DNA of 64,000 nt from Sphingobium soli. Lineage in GTDB: Bacteria > Pseudomonadota > Alphaproteobacteria > Sphingomonadales > Sphingomonadaceae. A program made the translations under genes and the position numbers. Where the stretch lies: contig NZ_JAJGNP010000016.1 of assembly GCF_020782245.1 (NCBI RefSeq), forward strand, positions 20,353 through 84,352, written 5' to 3'. The notes under the pieces are model-generated. The model was not told the DNA's origin, did not search any database, and saw only the letters and a program-made list of their open reading frames with translations. Positions 45,261-52,997 of the stretch are shown in pieces; the first letter of the stretch is position 1, and each line of letters starts with the position of its first letter.

Positions 45261-45517
45261 AGACACTGCGCATCCTCGCTGGGCTTGGCCTCGCTGCCCT
45301 GACGCTTGCCGGCTGCGGCGGCCGCCAGCCTCTGAAACCCGTCGAGGGGCAGAAGCTGCCTGCGGTGCCCGTCGGTGCGGCGACCGCACCTACCAGCACG
45401 CTATTGCTGACGCCGTCGATTCAGGCGCGTCCGGAGCGCAATGTCGAACTGCTGACCCAGTCGCGCGAGCGCACTGACGATGAATTCGACCTGCCGCCCG
45501 AAGCGCGGCCCAACTAG
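45257..45517 (+). CDS. Small lipoprotein, LptM-like
   Basis: 86 residues: a lipoprotein signal with lipobox LTLAGC, then [19 protein letters not shown] and a Pro-rich tail. Small lipoproteins between argH and lysA are widespread in proteobacteria and resemble the YifL/LptM type that helps mature the LPS translocon. That role here is inferred from position and size. It starts by ATGA overlap with argH. Confidence 0.85.
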   Translation: MKTLRILAGLGLAALTLAGCGGRQPLKPVEGQKLPAVPVGAATAPTSTLLLTPSIQARPERNVELLTQSRERTDDEFDLPPEARPN

Positions 45518-45533
45518 ACCATAGGACAAGAGC

Positions 45534-46799
45534 TTGGATCATTTCTCTTATGTCGACGGCGCCATGCAAGTGGAGCAGGTGCCGATGGAGGCCATTGCGC
45601 AGGCGGTCGGCACCCCGGTCTATGTCTATTCGACCGCGACGCTGGAACGGCATGTCGGGGTGTTCCGCGAAGGCCTGGCGCAGCTCAGTGATCCGCTGAT
45701 CGCGTTCGCCGTCAAGGCGAACCCCAATGCCGCAGTGCTGGCGACGCTCGCTAGGCTGGGGCTGGGCGCTGACGTCGTGTCGGCCGGCGAATTGCTGCGC
45801 GCAGTGGCAGCGGGCATACCGGCCAGCCGCATCGTCTTTTCGGGCGTCGGCAAGACGGCCGAGGAAATGCGGATCGCGCTGGACCATGGCATTTACCAGT
45901 TCAACCTGGAAAGCGAACCGGAAGCCGAGATGCTCTCGCAGGTCGCGGCCGCGATGGGCAAGCGCGCTCCGGTCGCCTTTCGCATCAATCCGGATGTGGA
46001 CGCAGGCACCCACGCCAAGATTTCGACCGGCAAGTCGGAAAACAAGTTTGGCATCCCCTATGACCGCGCATTGGGCAGCTACGCTGCCGCCCGTGATCTG
46101 CCTGGCCTCGATGTTCAGGGCGTCGCGGTTCATATCGGCAGCCAGCTGACCGACCTCGCCCCGTTGGAGGCGGCGTTCGTGAAGGTCGGCGCGCTGATTG
46201 ACGCGCTGCGCGCGGCCGGCCATGACATCCGCACGGCGGACCTGGGCGGTGGCCTTGGCGTTCCCTATGATCCCGCGCAGCCGCTGCCGCCCAGTCCGGC
46301 CGACTATGGCGCGATGGTGTGCCGGGTGACGCAGAGCTGGCCCGTCCGGCTGATGTTCGAGCCTGGCCGCGTGATCGTGGGCAATGCGGGCGTGCTGCTG
46401 TCGCGCGTCATTCGGGTGAAGCAGGGCGCGCAGGCGCCTTTCGTCATCGTTGACGCGGCGATGAACGACCTGATGCGGCCCAGCCTTTATGATGCCTGGC
46501 ATGACATTCGGGCGGTGAAGCCATCGGGCGACCGCGCGACCGCCAATGTCGTCGGACCGGTGTGCGAAACGGGCGACACCTTTGCCATGCATCGCGACAT
46601 GGATGTGGTGCAGGCGGGGGAATTGGTCGCCTTCATGACCGCCGGGGCCTATGGCGCGACCATGGCGGGCACCTATAACAGCCGACCACTGACGCCCGAA
46701 GTCCTGGTGTCGGGCGCTCAATGGGCAGTGGTGCGCGAACGGCCGCCGCTCCGCGCGCTGATCGACGGTGATATCATTCCCGACTGGTTGGCGGACTGA
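45534..46799 (+). CDS. lysA: Diaminopimelate decarboxylase
   Basis: 421 residues. The PLP lysine is in AFAVKANPNAAVL, with the glycine-rich EPGRVIVGNAG, HIGSQL, GGGLGVPY and the active-site CETGDTFA. It makes lysine from meso-DAP. TTG 45534 follows AGGACAAG and gives the normal N-terminus (DHFSYVDGAMQVEQVPMEAIA). It overlaps the next gene by one base (TGATG). Confidence 0.95.
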   Translation: MDHFSYVDGAMQVEQVPMEAIAQAVGTPVYVYSTATLERHVGVFREGLAQLSDPLIAFAVKANPNAAVLATLARLGLGADVVSAGELLRAVAAGIPASRIVFSGVGKTAEEMRIALDHGIYQFNLESEPEAEMLSQVAAAMGKRAPVAFRINPDVDAGTHAKISTGKSENKFGIPYDRALGSYAAARDLPGLDVQGVAVHIGSQLTDLAPLEAAFVKVGALIDALRAAGHDIRTADLGGGLGVPYDPAQPLPPSPADYGAMVCRVTQSWPVRLMFEPGRVIVGNAGVLLSRVIRVKQGAQAPFVIVDAAMNDLMRPSLYDAWHDIRAVKPSGDRATANVVGPVCETGDTFAMHRDMDVVQAGELVAFMTAGAYGATMAGTYNSRPLTPEVLVSGAQWAVVRERPPLRALIDGDIIPDWLAD

Positions 46800-47560
46800 T
46801 GCACAGCCTGCCGGTCTTCCTTCGGCTGGCGGGGCGCCCGGTCATCCTGACAGGGGATGGCGAGGCGGCGGAGGCGAAGCGGCGGCTGCTCGAGCGCGCC
46901 GGCGCGCGGATCGTGGATGAAAACGATCAGGGCGCGCGCATCGCCATTGTTTCGGATGGTGATGAAGCGACGGCCGAGCGGCTGCGCGTACGCGGCATTC
47001 TGGTTAACGCGACCGACAATCCGGACCTGTGCGATTTCACGCTACCCGCGATTGTCGATCGTGATCCGGTGCTGATCGCCATCGGCACGGGCGGCGCATC
47101 GGCGGGTCTGGCCAAGGCCTTGCGCCAACGGCTGGAGGCATTGCTGCCCGCAAGGATAGGGGCGCTGGCGCAGGCCCTGTTCAATGCGCGCCCCGCCATC
47201 CGCGCGCGCTGGCCGGATGCAGGCGAACGGCGGCGCGCGATCGACGCGGGGCTGTCCCCGGGCGGGGCAATCGACCCATTGAACGAGCGGGCCGCAGCCG
47301 GGCTGGCCGGCTGGCTTTGTGGACCGGATGTGGCGCAAACGTCTCGGCTGGAAGTGGTTCACCTGTCTTCGAACGATCCAGAGGATCTGACGTTACGCGC
47401 CGCGCGGCTGTTGGGTGAGGCGGACCGTATCTATCACCATGCCGATGTTCCAGACACGATCCTCCATCGCGCGCGGGCCGATGCCGTTCATATCCTTGTC
47501 ACGTGCCCGCCAGAGGCACTGGAACCGGGTCTATCGCTCTTGCTTGTCTTGCGGAACTGA
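46799..47560 (+). CDS. Siroheme synthase N-terminal-like protein (precorrin-2 dehydrogenase/ferrochelatase)
   Basis: 253 residues. The CysG N-terminal pattern is visible: LRLAGRPVILTGDGEAAEAKRRLLERAGARIV, VNATDNPDLCDFTLPAIVDRDPVLIAIGTGGASAGLAKALRQRLEALLP. The last 80 residues are a short remnant that may be a vestige of the methyltransferase half (LSSNDPEDLTLRAARLLGEADRIYHH). It may finish siroheme from precorrin-2 or be specialised. It is coupled to lysA. Confidence 0.82.
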   Translation: MHSLPVFLRLAGRPVILTGDGEAAEAKRRLLERAGARIVDENDQGARIAIVSDGDEATAERLRVRGILVNATDNPDLCDFTLPAIVDRDPVLIAIGTGGASAGLAKALRQRLEALLPARIGALAQALFNARPAIRARWPDAGERRRAIDAGLSPGGAIDPLNERAAAGLAGWLCGPDVAQTSRLEVVHLSSNDPEDLTLRAARLLGEADRIYHHADVPDTILHRARADAVHILVTCPPEALEPGLSLLLVLRN

Positions 47561-47562
47561 TT

Positions 47563-48134
47563 TCAGCGCGCGCTAAGGCGTGCGACTTCCGCCTGCAAAT
47601 GGTCCACTGACGCCATCAGACGCGCACGATCCAGCTCCAATTGCCGCAACGTCTCGCGCGTTTCACCCAATTCCATTGCCCGCCGGGCGATGCGGGCGTC
47701 CAGCTCGGCATATTGCCGCGACAGCAAGTTGACGCGCTCGGCCCGCGCATGAACGCGCCGCAGCCGTGCGTCGAGCATTTCGAAATCAAAGGGTTTGACG
47801 ATGTGATCGTCAGCCCCCGCATCCAGCGCCGCGATCATCTTGGGGGTGTCGGATGCGCCGCGCGGATTTTTTCCATCGTCCCGATCGCTGGCAGTAACTG
47901 CAAATCCATGTCGATAAGGATGATGTCCGACGGTTGAATGATCAGCGTCTTCTGCGCCGCAAACCCGTCCTCGACGACCGTGACGTCATAATGACGATGC
48001 GACAGGCGGCGTCCGATGACCGCGCGCGCCGTGGGATTTTCATCGACCAGTAAGAGGCGCAGGCGACGCGGGCTGACAGGCTGGGGCTGTTCTTCGTCAA
48101 GCGAAACCTTCGCGCCGCGATATATATAGGACAT
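47563..48134 (-). pseudogene. Response regulator with coiled-coil tail, broken by a one-base frameshift
   Basis: The first part, from ATG 48134, encodes a receiver domain: LLLVDENPTARAVIGRRL and IILIDMDLQLLPAIG with the acceptor Asp. It runs into a stop at 47835, ending HPTPPR. The next frame continues the same domain (KMIAALDAGADDHIVKPFDFEML, with the conserved Lys) and a coiled-coil tail to 47563. Adding one G to the G-run at 47842-47846 would restore HPTPPKMIAALDAG. It is therefore a recent mutation, a sequencing error, or programmed slippage. It is divergent from the small peptide gene at 48283. Confidence 0.82.
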
Positions 48135-48190
48135 GCCTTGGGCTCCTGGCGTTGGCCCCGAGTTTAACGGGAAACGGACAAAAAAATGCT

Positions 48191-48208
48191 TAATGGATCG
48201 GTCCATTA
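48191..48208. promoter_or_regulatory. Inverted repeat in the divergent control region
   Basis: TAATGGA and TCCATTA flank TCGG, a perfect seven-base inverted repeat in an AT-rich gap between the broken regulator and the 46-codon gene. It could be an operator for either unit. No binding protein is known. Confidence 0.45.
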
Positions 48209-48282
48209 TTAATTTCATTTAATTGGTTTGCCCTGGCCGCTGGCCCTAGCCCCTTCTTGGCTTATCTGAAGAGGAGGCTACC

Positions 48283-48423
48283 ATGACCAATATCGTCCCC
48301 CCGCTGGCGATCGAGGATATTCCCGATCTGTCTGACCTGATCAGCCCGTTTGAATTGTCAGATGGCGGCGCACTGGACATCAGCCTGATGGATGTCGTGA
48401 TCGCGATTATCGACCAGCCATGA
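48283..48423 (+). CDS. 46-residue Asp-rich peptide, possible RiPP precursor
   Basis: 46 residues starting MTNIVPPLAIEDIPDLSDL and ending MDVVIAIIDQP, with seven Asp and no Cys. GAGGAGG lies five bases before the ATG, an excellent ribosome site, and the stop overlaps the next gene's ATG (ATGA). Codon use is normal for the window. It is divergent from a regulator gene across an inverted repeat. The strong expression signals for a tiny protein coupled to two unknown proteins resemble a precursor peptide with tailoring enzymes. No known precursor family is recognised, so this is a hypothesis. Confidence 0.6.
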   Translation: MTNIVPPLAIEDIPDLSDLISPFELSDGGALDISLMDVVIAIIDQP

Positions 48424-49232
48424 CGCCGGCGCCGCTCACTGCAGCGGCGCAGGCGGCGGCCACTGCGCCGCTTGGCGAAGCGGTGGCGCTGATCCGGCCA
48501 TTTCTGCGTGATATTGCGTGGTTTAGCGCGTGGCTGACGGAGCAGACCGGACAGATGCGCCTTGACCCCCTGTACCTCCCGCCCGTCCGCGCCAGCCGGA
48601 ATGGAGGGGTGCGTCATCTGGTGTTCGTGCGGACGGAACGCATCTGGCTTACCGCCACCATCCTCGATCTTGCCGGACCGCCTGCTGACCGGCTGCATTT
48701 TTCCGGTCGCCATGCGCTGTGCCGTCCGCTCAATCGGCCGCTGCACGGCGAGATATTTAGGCTTGAGGGAGACCGCGCTGTACGTGCCCGGTCGATCGAT
48801 TGTCAGCCCGGCACCATGGTGGATGTGGACGAACGGCATCAGGCGTTGCGCCTTGCGCACGGCGGCGGGCTGCTCATGATGTTGCGCGCGCAGGTCGCGC
48901 CGCTTGGCCCCGTTCTGTCGCGCGGTGTCGATCTGGGCACCGGAAGGACGAGCACATTGGCGCAGGTGGACGAAGGCCATGCGCGAACGCTGATGCTGCT
49001 TTCGCTCCTGCGGATACAGCATCGGCACGATGCTGCGCCACTGTTCGCCGCCGCGCTCGACGCGCCGCTGCCGGGGCAGCGAGGGGCGCCGATGCGGGAA
49101 TATCTCGCACTCGACACGGCGCAGGCGCTTGATCCTCTGACGCGCATGGCGCAGGTCGACCCCGATGTAAATGTGCAGGCGCTGGCACGGCAGACGCTGG
49201 CAAGGCTGGAACAGGTTGCATGCCGCGCGTGA
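48420..49232 (+). CDS. Unknown protein, second gene of the peptide operon
   Basis: 270 residues, no signal peptide or membrane helix. Features include FLRDIAWFSAWLTEQTGQM near residue 30, a basic segment with SGRHALCRPLNRPLHGEIF, then DCQPGTMVDVDERHQALRLAHGGGLLMMLRAQ and a helical C-terminus with HEAT-like character (LLSLLRIQHRHDAAPLFAAAL). No family is recognised. The ATGA overlap with the 46-codon gene and 13-base overlap with the next gene mean all three are made together. A cognate protein for peptide modification or binding is possible. Confidence 0.7.
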   Translation: MTPAPLTAAAQAAATAPLGEAVALIRPFLRDIAWFSAWLTEQTGQMRLDPLYLPPVRASRNGGVRHLVFVRTERIWLTATILDLAGPPADRLHFSGRHALCRPLNRPLHGEIFRLEGDRAVRARSIDCQPGTMVDVDERHQALRLAHGGGLLMMLRAQVAPLGPVLSRGVDLGTGRTSTLAQVDEGHARTLMLLSLLRIQHRHDAAPLFAAALDAPLPGQRGAPMREYLALDTAQALDPLTRMAQVDPDVNVQALARQTLARLEQVACRA

Positions 49233-50122
49233 TCGAAACGCAGGACGACGGCCCGATCCTCGATCTCGACGCATTGGTCGACTGGTGCGAAAGCCCGGCC
49301 TTCGACCCATCCTGCGAGGATGGACTGGCAGCCGCGGCGCCGATGCTCGCAGCCCTGGCGCGTAACCGCCATTTTCTGGCTGACGCCGCTATCGCCGAAC
49401 TCAAGACCAGATGCGCGACCCAGCGTCGCCATAACCCCTATTCCGCGCAGGTCATGCTATTGCGGCAGCCAATGGGCAAATATGTGCTGCGGGCGGCGTT
49501 CTGGCCGGCAATGTCCGATCATGTCGTGCGCGCTAGCGGCACAGCGCCCTTTCTCTATCATGTGCCGCATGACCACGGCTTCGATTTTCTCACCGTCGGC
49601 TATCTGGGGCCGGGCTATGGATCGGACTATCACGACTATGACCGGGCCGAGGTCGTGGGTTTTGAAGGTGAAGCCGTCAGGCTGCGCAGCGTCGGGCGTA
49701 GCTGGCTTCATGAAGGGCGAATGCAGCTCTATCGCGCCCACCGCGATATCCATACCCAGCTTCCGCCAGAGCGCATGTCGATATCGCTCAACATTCTGGC
49801 CAGCCCGCCAGGTCAGGGATGGCGGCGCCAATATCGTTTTGACACGGCGCGCGGCGTGATCGCGCAATCCATGACCGTGGCCAGTGCGCAATTGCTGCTC
49901 GAACTGGCGATCGGATGCGGCGACGAAAACGCCATGGATCTGGCGGCGGCGTTTGCCCGCCGTCATCCGCACGACGCGATGCGCCTGACCGCGTGGAGCG
50001 CCTTGGGCGACGCTTTGCAAGGGGACGCCCGCCGGGAGCACCTGGAAGCCGGCGCTGCCAGCGATAGTCCGCTGGTGCGCGCGCAGGCCTATGCATGTCT
50101 TGGCACACTCCGAAATGGATAG
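49220..50122 (+). CDS. Cupin-like unknown protein, third gene of the peptide operon
   Basis: 300 residues. The middle (about 95-200) looks like a beta-barrel cupin: FLYHVPHDHGFDFLTVGYLGPG carries an HxxHxH metal-type motif, and later HRDIHTQLPPERMSISLNIL resembles the second cupin motif with its His and Asn. The flanks are helical, with a C-terminal repeat region (AAAFARRHPHDAMRLTAW). Iron-dependent cupins oxidise many substrates, so an oxygenase acting on the small peptide is imaginable but unproven. It overlaps the preceding gene by 13 bases. Confidence 0.7.
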   Translation: MPRVIETQDDGPILDLDALVDWCESPAFDPSCEDGLAAAAPMLAALARNRHFLADAAIAELKTRCATQRRHNPYSAQVMLLRQPMGKYVLRAAFWPAMSDHVVRASGTAPFLYHVPHDHGFDFLTVGYLGPGYGSDYHDYDRAEVVGFEGEAVRLRSVGRSWLHEGRMQLYRAHRDIHTQLPPERMSISLNILASPPGQGWRRQYRFDTARGVIAQSMTVASAQLLLELAIGCGDENAMDLAAAFARRHPHDAMRLTAWSALGDALQGDARREHLEAGAASDSPLVRAQAYACLGTLRNG

Positions 50123-50188
50123 GAAACGGTTTGTTTTTGTTCCGCCGGGGCTGTCGGATGGGGCCGGACACTAGACGACAGGGCGAAT

Positions 50189-50767
50189 GTGGGCGGGCGC
50201 GTGGAATGTCATGGTGTGGGAACCGATTTCGGACCGGTCGCCCGCGCATTAAGTGCGCGGGGCATGGATTTGGCGATGCGGCACGCGCCGGGCGAACCCC
50301 ATGTCCGCGCGGGTGACGCGATGATCCTTTGGCAGCGAACGGATGATCCGCTTGCCCGCGCTCATGCCTTGGACAGTGGCGCGCAGGACGTGGTCGGCCC
50401 GTGGATGCACGAAGCGGAAGCTGCCGCACGGATCATTCGTTTGGCCCAGGGGCAGAACCCAAGGCTGGTTCGGGGAGACCTGGTGATTGACCTGTTGGAG
50501 CGCCGGGTGGAGAGGAGCGGGCGCGCCATACCGCTGCTTGCCCGCGAATATGCCTTGTTGCTGCACCTTGCGCGTCATGCGGGGCAGCCGCATAGTCGTG
50601 AAGACCTGCTTCGGTCGATCTGGCGACTGGACTTTGACCCGGGAACCAACAGCGTGGAGGTACATATGTCGCGCCTGCGCGCCAAGCTGGACCGGGGCCA
50701 TCAATGGTCGATGCTGCGCACGGTCAAGGGGCGCGACTACATGCTCGATCCCGGCGCGGGCGCGTAA
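50189..50767 (+). CDS. Winged-helix regulator with degenerate receiver domain
   Basis: 192 residues. The C-terminus (about 95-190) is an OmpR/PhoB-type winged helix: IPLLAREYALLLHLARHAGQPHSREDLLRSIW, NSVEVHMSRLRAKLDRG and LRTVKGRDYML. The N-terminal part resembles a receiver in length but lacks the acidic pocket and the acceptor Asp, so control is probably not by phosphorylation. GTG 50189 has AGGGCGA upstream. It may control the preceding peptide operon. Its 3' end overlaps the convergent TetR gene by 31 bases. Confidence 0.82.
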   Translation: MGGRVECHGVGTDFGPVARALSARGMDLAMRHAPGEPHVRAGDAMILWQRTDDPLARAHALDSGAQDVVGPWMHEAEAAARIIRLAQGQNPRLVRGDLVIDLLERRVERSGRAIPLLAREYALLLHLARHAGQPHSREDLLRSIWRLDFDPGTNSVEVHMSRLRAKLDRGHQWSMLRTVKGRDYMLDPGAGA

Positions 50768-51393
50768 CCGCGCAGGAACAGATCCACCGCGAATGCGGCA
50801 TCCCGTTCGATATTCTCCGGTTCGACGTGACTGATCTGGCCCATCAAAAGCTGATGATGAAGTCCGGCCATGCACAGCGCCGTGAGCGCGCGGGCGGCCT
50901 CGAGTGGATCCGCCGCCCGCAGCGCGCCGCGTCGCATGGCTCCTTCCAGAAATTCGGCCAGCAGCGCCCGGGTATTACGCGGCGCCAGTTCAAAGAAGAT
51001 GCGACTGAGTTCGGGAAACCGCCCGCCTTCGGAAATGACAAGGCGTTGCAACGCAATGGCTTCAGGAGACGTCACCTTCCCCACAAGGCTGATGCAGGCG
51101 CCCAACAGGACTTCCTCCAGCCCGGCGTCGGGGTCGAGAATTTGGGAGAGGCGCGCGCGGTAGGCCCGGGCCACACGATCAAGCACGGCAGCAAACAGAG
51201 CGTCTTTTGACGGGAAATGACTCCAGAGCGTGCCTTTCGATCCGCCGAGCGCGGCAGCGATCCCCGACATGGTGGTGCCGGCATAGCCATGATCGAGGAA
51301 ATAGCGTTGCGCGACCTCCAGGATCATCTCCTGTCGGTCGCGTTTCCGTGCCTCCCGTCGGCTACAGGATGAAGGCTCGTTCAGCACCGTCAT
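50737..51393 (-). CDS. TetR/AcrR family repressor of the efflux operon
   Basis: 218 residues. The helix-turn-helix is in ILEVAQRYFLDHGYAGTTMSGIAAALGGSKGTLWSHFPSKDALF, and the ligand domain is helical (about 75-210). It is divergent from the NodT/HlyD/MFS operon, and two near-identical palindromes lie between them, one just before its own start. That fits a repressor relieved by an exported toxin, and autoregulation. The start at 51393 is chosen because longer forms would cross the operator. Confidence 0.92.
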   Translation of the reverse strand: MTVLNEPSSCSRREARKRDRQEMILEVAQRYFLDHGYAGTTMSGIAAALGGSKGTLWSHFPSKDALFAAVLDRVARAYRARLSQILDPDAGLEEVLLGACISLVGKVTSPEAIALQRLVISEGGRFPELSRIFFELAPRNTRALLAEFLEGAMRRGALRAADPLEAARALTALCMAGLHHQLLMGQISHVEPENIERDAAFAVDLFLRGYAPAPGSSM

Positions 51394-51398
51394 AAAAG

Positions 51399-51414
51399 CG
51401 TACCATATAGTACG
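51399..51414. promoter_or_regulatory. TetR-type operator, site 1
   Basis: CGTACCATATAGTACG, an imperfect palindrome with perfect five-base arms (CGTAC/GTACG), starting six bases before the repressor ATG. It matches site 2 read on the other strand at 14 of 16 positions. Confidence 0.75.
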
Positions 51415-51459
51415 ATAACCTTGTTGACAAGCCACTGCAAGGAGCGCAAGGGCAATTTT

Positions 51460-51475
51460 CATACTATCTGGTACG
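51460..51475. promoter_or_regulatory. TetR-type operator, site 2
   Basis: CATACTATCTGGTACG, eight bases before the NodT ATG, resembles the reverse complement of site 1 (CGTACTATATGGTACG). The sites are 61 bases apart with a TTGACA (51424-51429) between, so binding could block both divergent promoters. Confidence 0.75.
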
Positions 51476-51482
51476 GTTTGTA

Positions 51483-52997
51483 ATGGCGATGAGTCGCATG
51501 ATGTTATCCACTCGCCTCATTATGGGTTCTGCCGCGGCACTGCTGCTGTCGGGCTGCGCGGCGATTCCCGACCTCGGGCCGGAACCCGCAATTCGCTCGG
51601 CCCAGAGCGTCGATGCCCGACAAAGCCTGACCGCGCCTGAAGCCGTCTGGCCGGCCGATGACTGGTGGGTGGCCTATGGCGATCCGCAACTGACTGCACT
51701 GATCAAAGAAGGCCTGAAGAACGCGCCGGACATGGCGATCGCAGCCGCTCGATTCCGTCAGGCACAGGCGGTCGCGCAACAGGCGGGGGCCGCGACGCTG
51801 CCGTCGGCCGATCTGGAAGCCAGCGCCAATACCACGAAGCAGAGCTATAATATGGGCCTGCCAAAGGAATTCGTGCCGCAGGGATGGTTGGGCACAGGTC
51901 GCGTGGCGTTGGACTTGGGGCTGGACCTTGACCTGTGGGGCAAGAACAAGGCGGCGCTGGCGGCCGCGACGTCCGAAGCGCGGGCCGCTGAAATTGACGC
52001 GCGACAGGCGCAGCTCGCGCTCACCACCGGGATCGCCAACGCCTATGCCGATCTCGCGCGGCTCTATGATGAGGCAGAGGTGCAGCAGCGCACGCTCGAC
52101 ATCCGGATGGCCAGCCAGAAACTCGCTGCGGAACGGCGCGCGAATGGCCTGGAAACGCGTGGCAGCGTGCGCCAGGCCGACGCGACCGTGTCCGCCGCCA
52201 AGGCGCAGCTTGCCGGCGCCAAGGTGGCGATCGCCCTGCGCCAGCATCAGATTGCGGCCTTGATCGGTGCCGGGCCGGATCGCGGTCTGTTGATCACGCG
52301 GCCCGCCAAAGGTCAACTCTCGCCGCTCGGTCTGCCGGCCGATGTTACGACCAATCTAGTCGCGCGCAGGCCCGATATCGCCGCTGCGCTGGCCCGCACG
52401 GAAGCTGCGGCCAAGCGAATCAAGGTCGCGCGCGCCGATTTCTTCCCCGCCGTGCGGCTGGGTGCGCTGATCGGCGTGCAGTCGCTTGGCTATAACACCG
52501 TCTTTACCGGCAACGGCGCACAAGGCGGCGCGTCGCCTTTCCTGGACACCTTGTTCAAAAAGGATTCGATCTTCGGCAATGCCGGACCCGCGATCAGTCT
52601 GCCGCTGTTCCATGGCGGCGCGCTGCGCGGGCAGTATCGGAGCGCCCGCGCCGTCTATGATCAGGCGGTGGCGACCTATGATAAGACGGTGTTAACCGCC
52701 TATCAGGAGGTTGCGGACGCCGTCACCAGCCGTCGTGCGCTCGAACAGCGTCTGGCGGACGCCCGTGCGGCGCTTGCCGCCTCGCGCGACGCCTATGACG
52801 TAGCGCAGAAACGCTACAAGGGGGGGCTTTCGCCCTATCTCGATGTGTTGAATGTCGAGGATCAGCTGCTCGCTGCCCAACGCACCGTCTCTGATCTGGA
52901 TGCGAGCGCCTTCTCGCTCGACATCGCTCTCATCCGAGCGCTGGGCGGCGGATTTACCGCCAGCGCTGCTTTGCCCAAGGACGACATCCATGGCTGA
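51483..52997 (+). CDS. Outer-membrane efflux lipoprotein, NodT family
   Basis: 504 residues. A lipoprotein signal with lipobox LLLSGC is followed by the outer-membrane factor repeats: WWVAYGDPQLTALIKEGL, a long coiled-coil, and AARFRQAQAVAQQAGAATLPSADLEA, with the second repeat from about residue 290. It forms the TolC-like tunnel of a tripartite pump with the next two products. It overlaps the HlyD gene by eight bases. Confidence 0.93.
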   Translation: MAMSRMMLSTRLIMGSAAALLLSGCAAIPDLGPEPAIRSAQSVDARQSLTAPEAVWPADDWWVAYGDPQLTALIKEGLKNAPDMAIAAARFRQAQAVAQQAGAATLPSADLEASANTTKQSYNMGLPKEFVPQGWLGTGRVALDLGLDLDLWGKNKAALAAATSEARAAEIDARQAQLALTTGIANAYADLARLYDEAEVQQRTLDIRMASQKLAAERRANGLETRGSVRQADATVSAAKAQLAGAKVAIALRQHQIAALIGAGPDRGLLITRPAKGQLSPLGLPADVTTNLVARRPDIAAALARTEAAAKRIKVARADFFPAVRLGALIGVQSLGYNTVFTGNGAQGGASPFLDTLFKKDSIFGNAGPAISLPLFHGGALRGQYRSARAVYDQAVATYDKTVLTAYQEVADAVTSRRALEQRLADARAALAASRDAYDVAQKRYKGGLSPYLDVLNVEDQLLAAQRTVSDLDASAFSLDIALIRALGGGFTASAALPKDDIHG

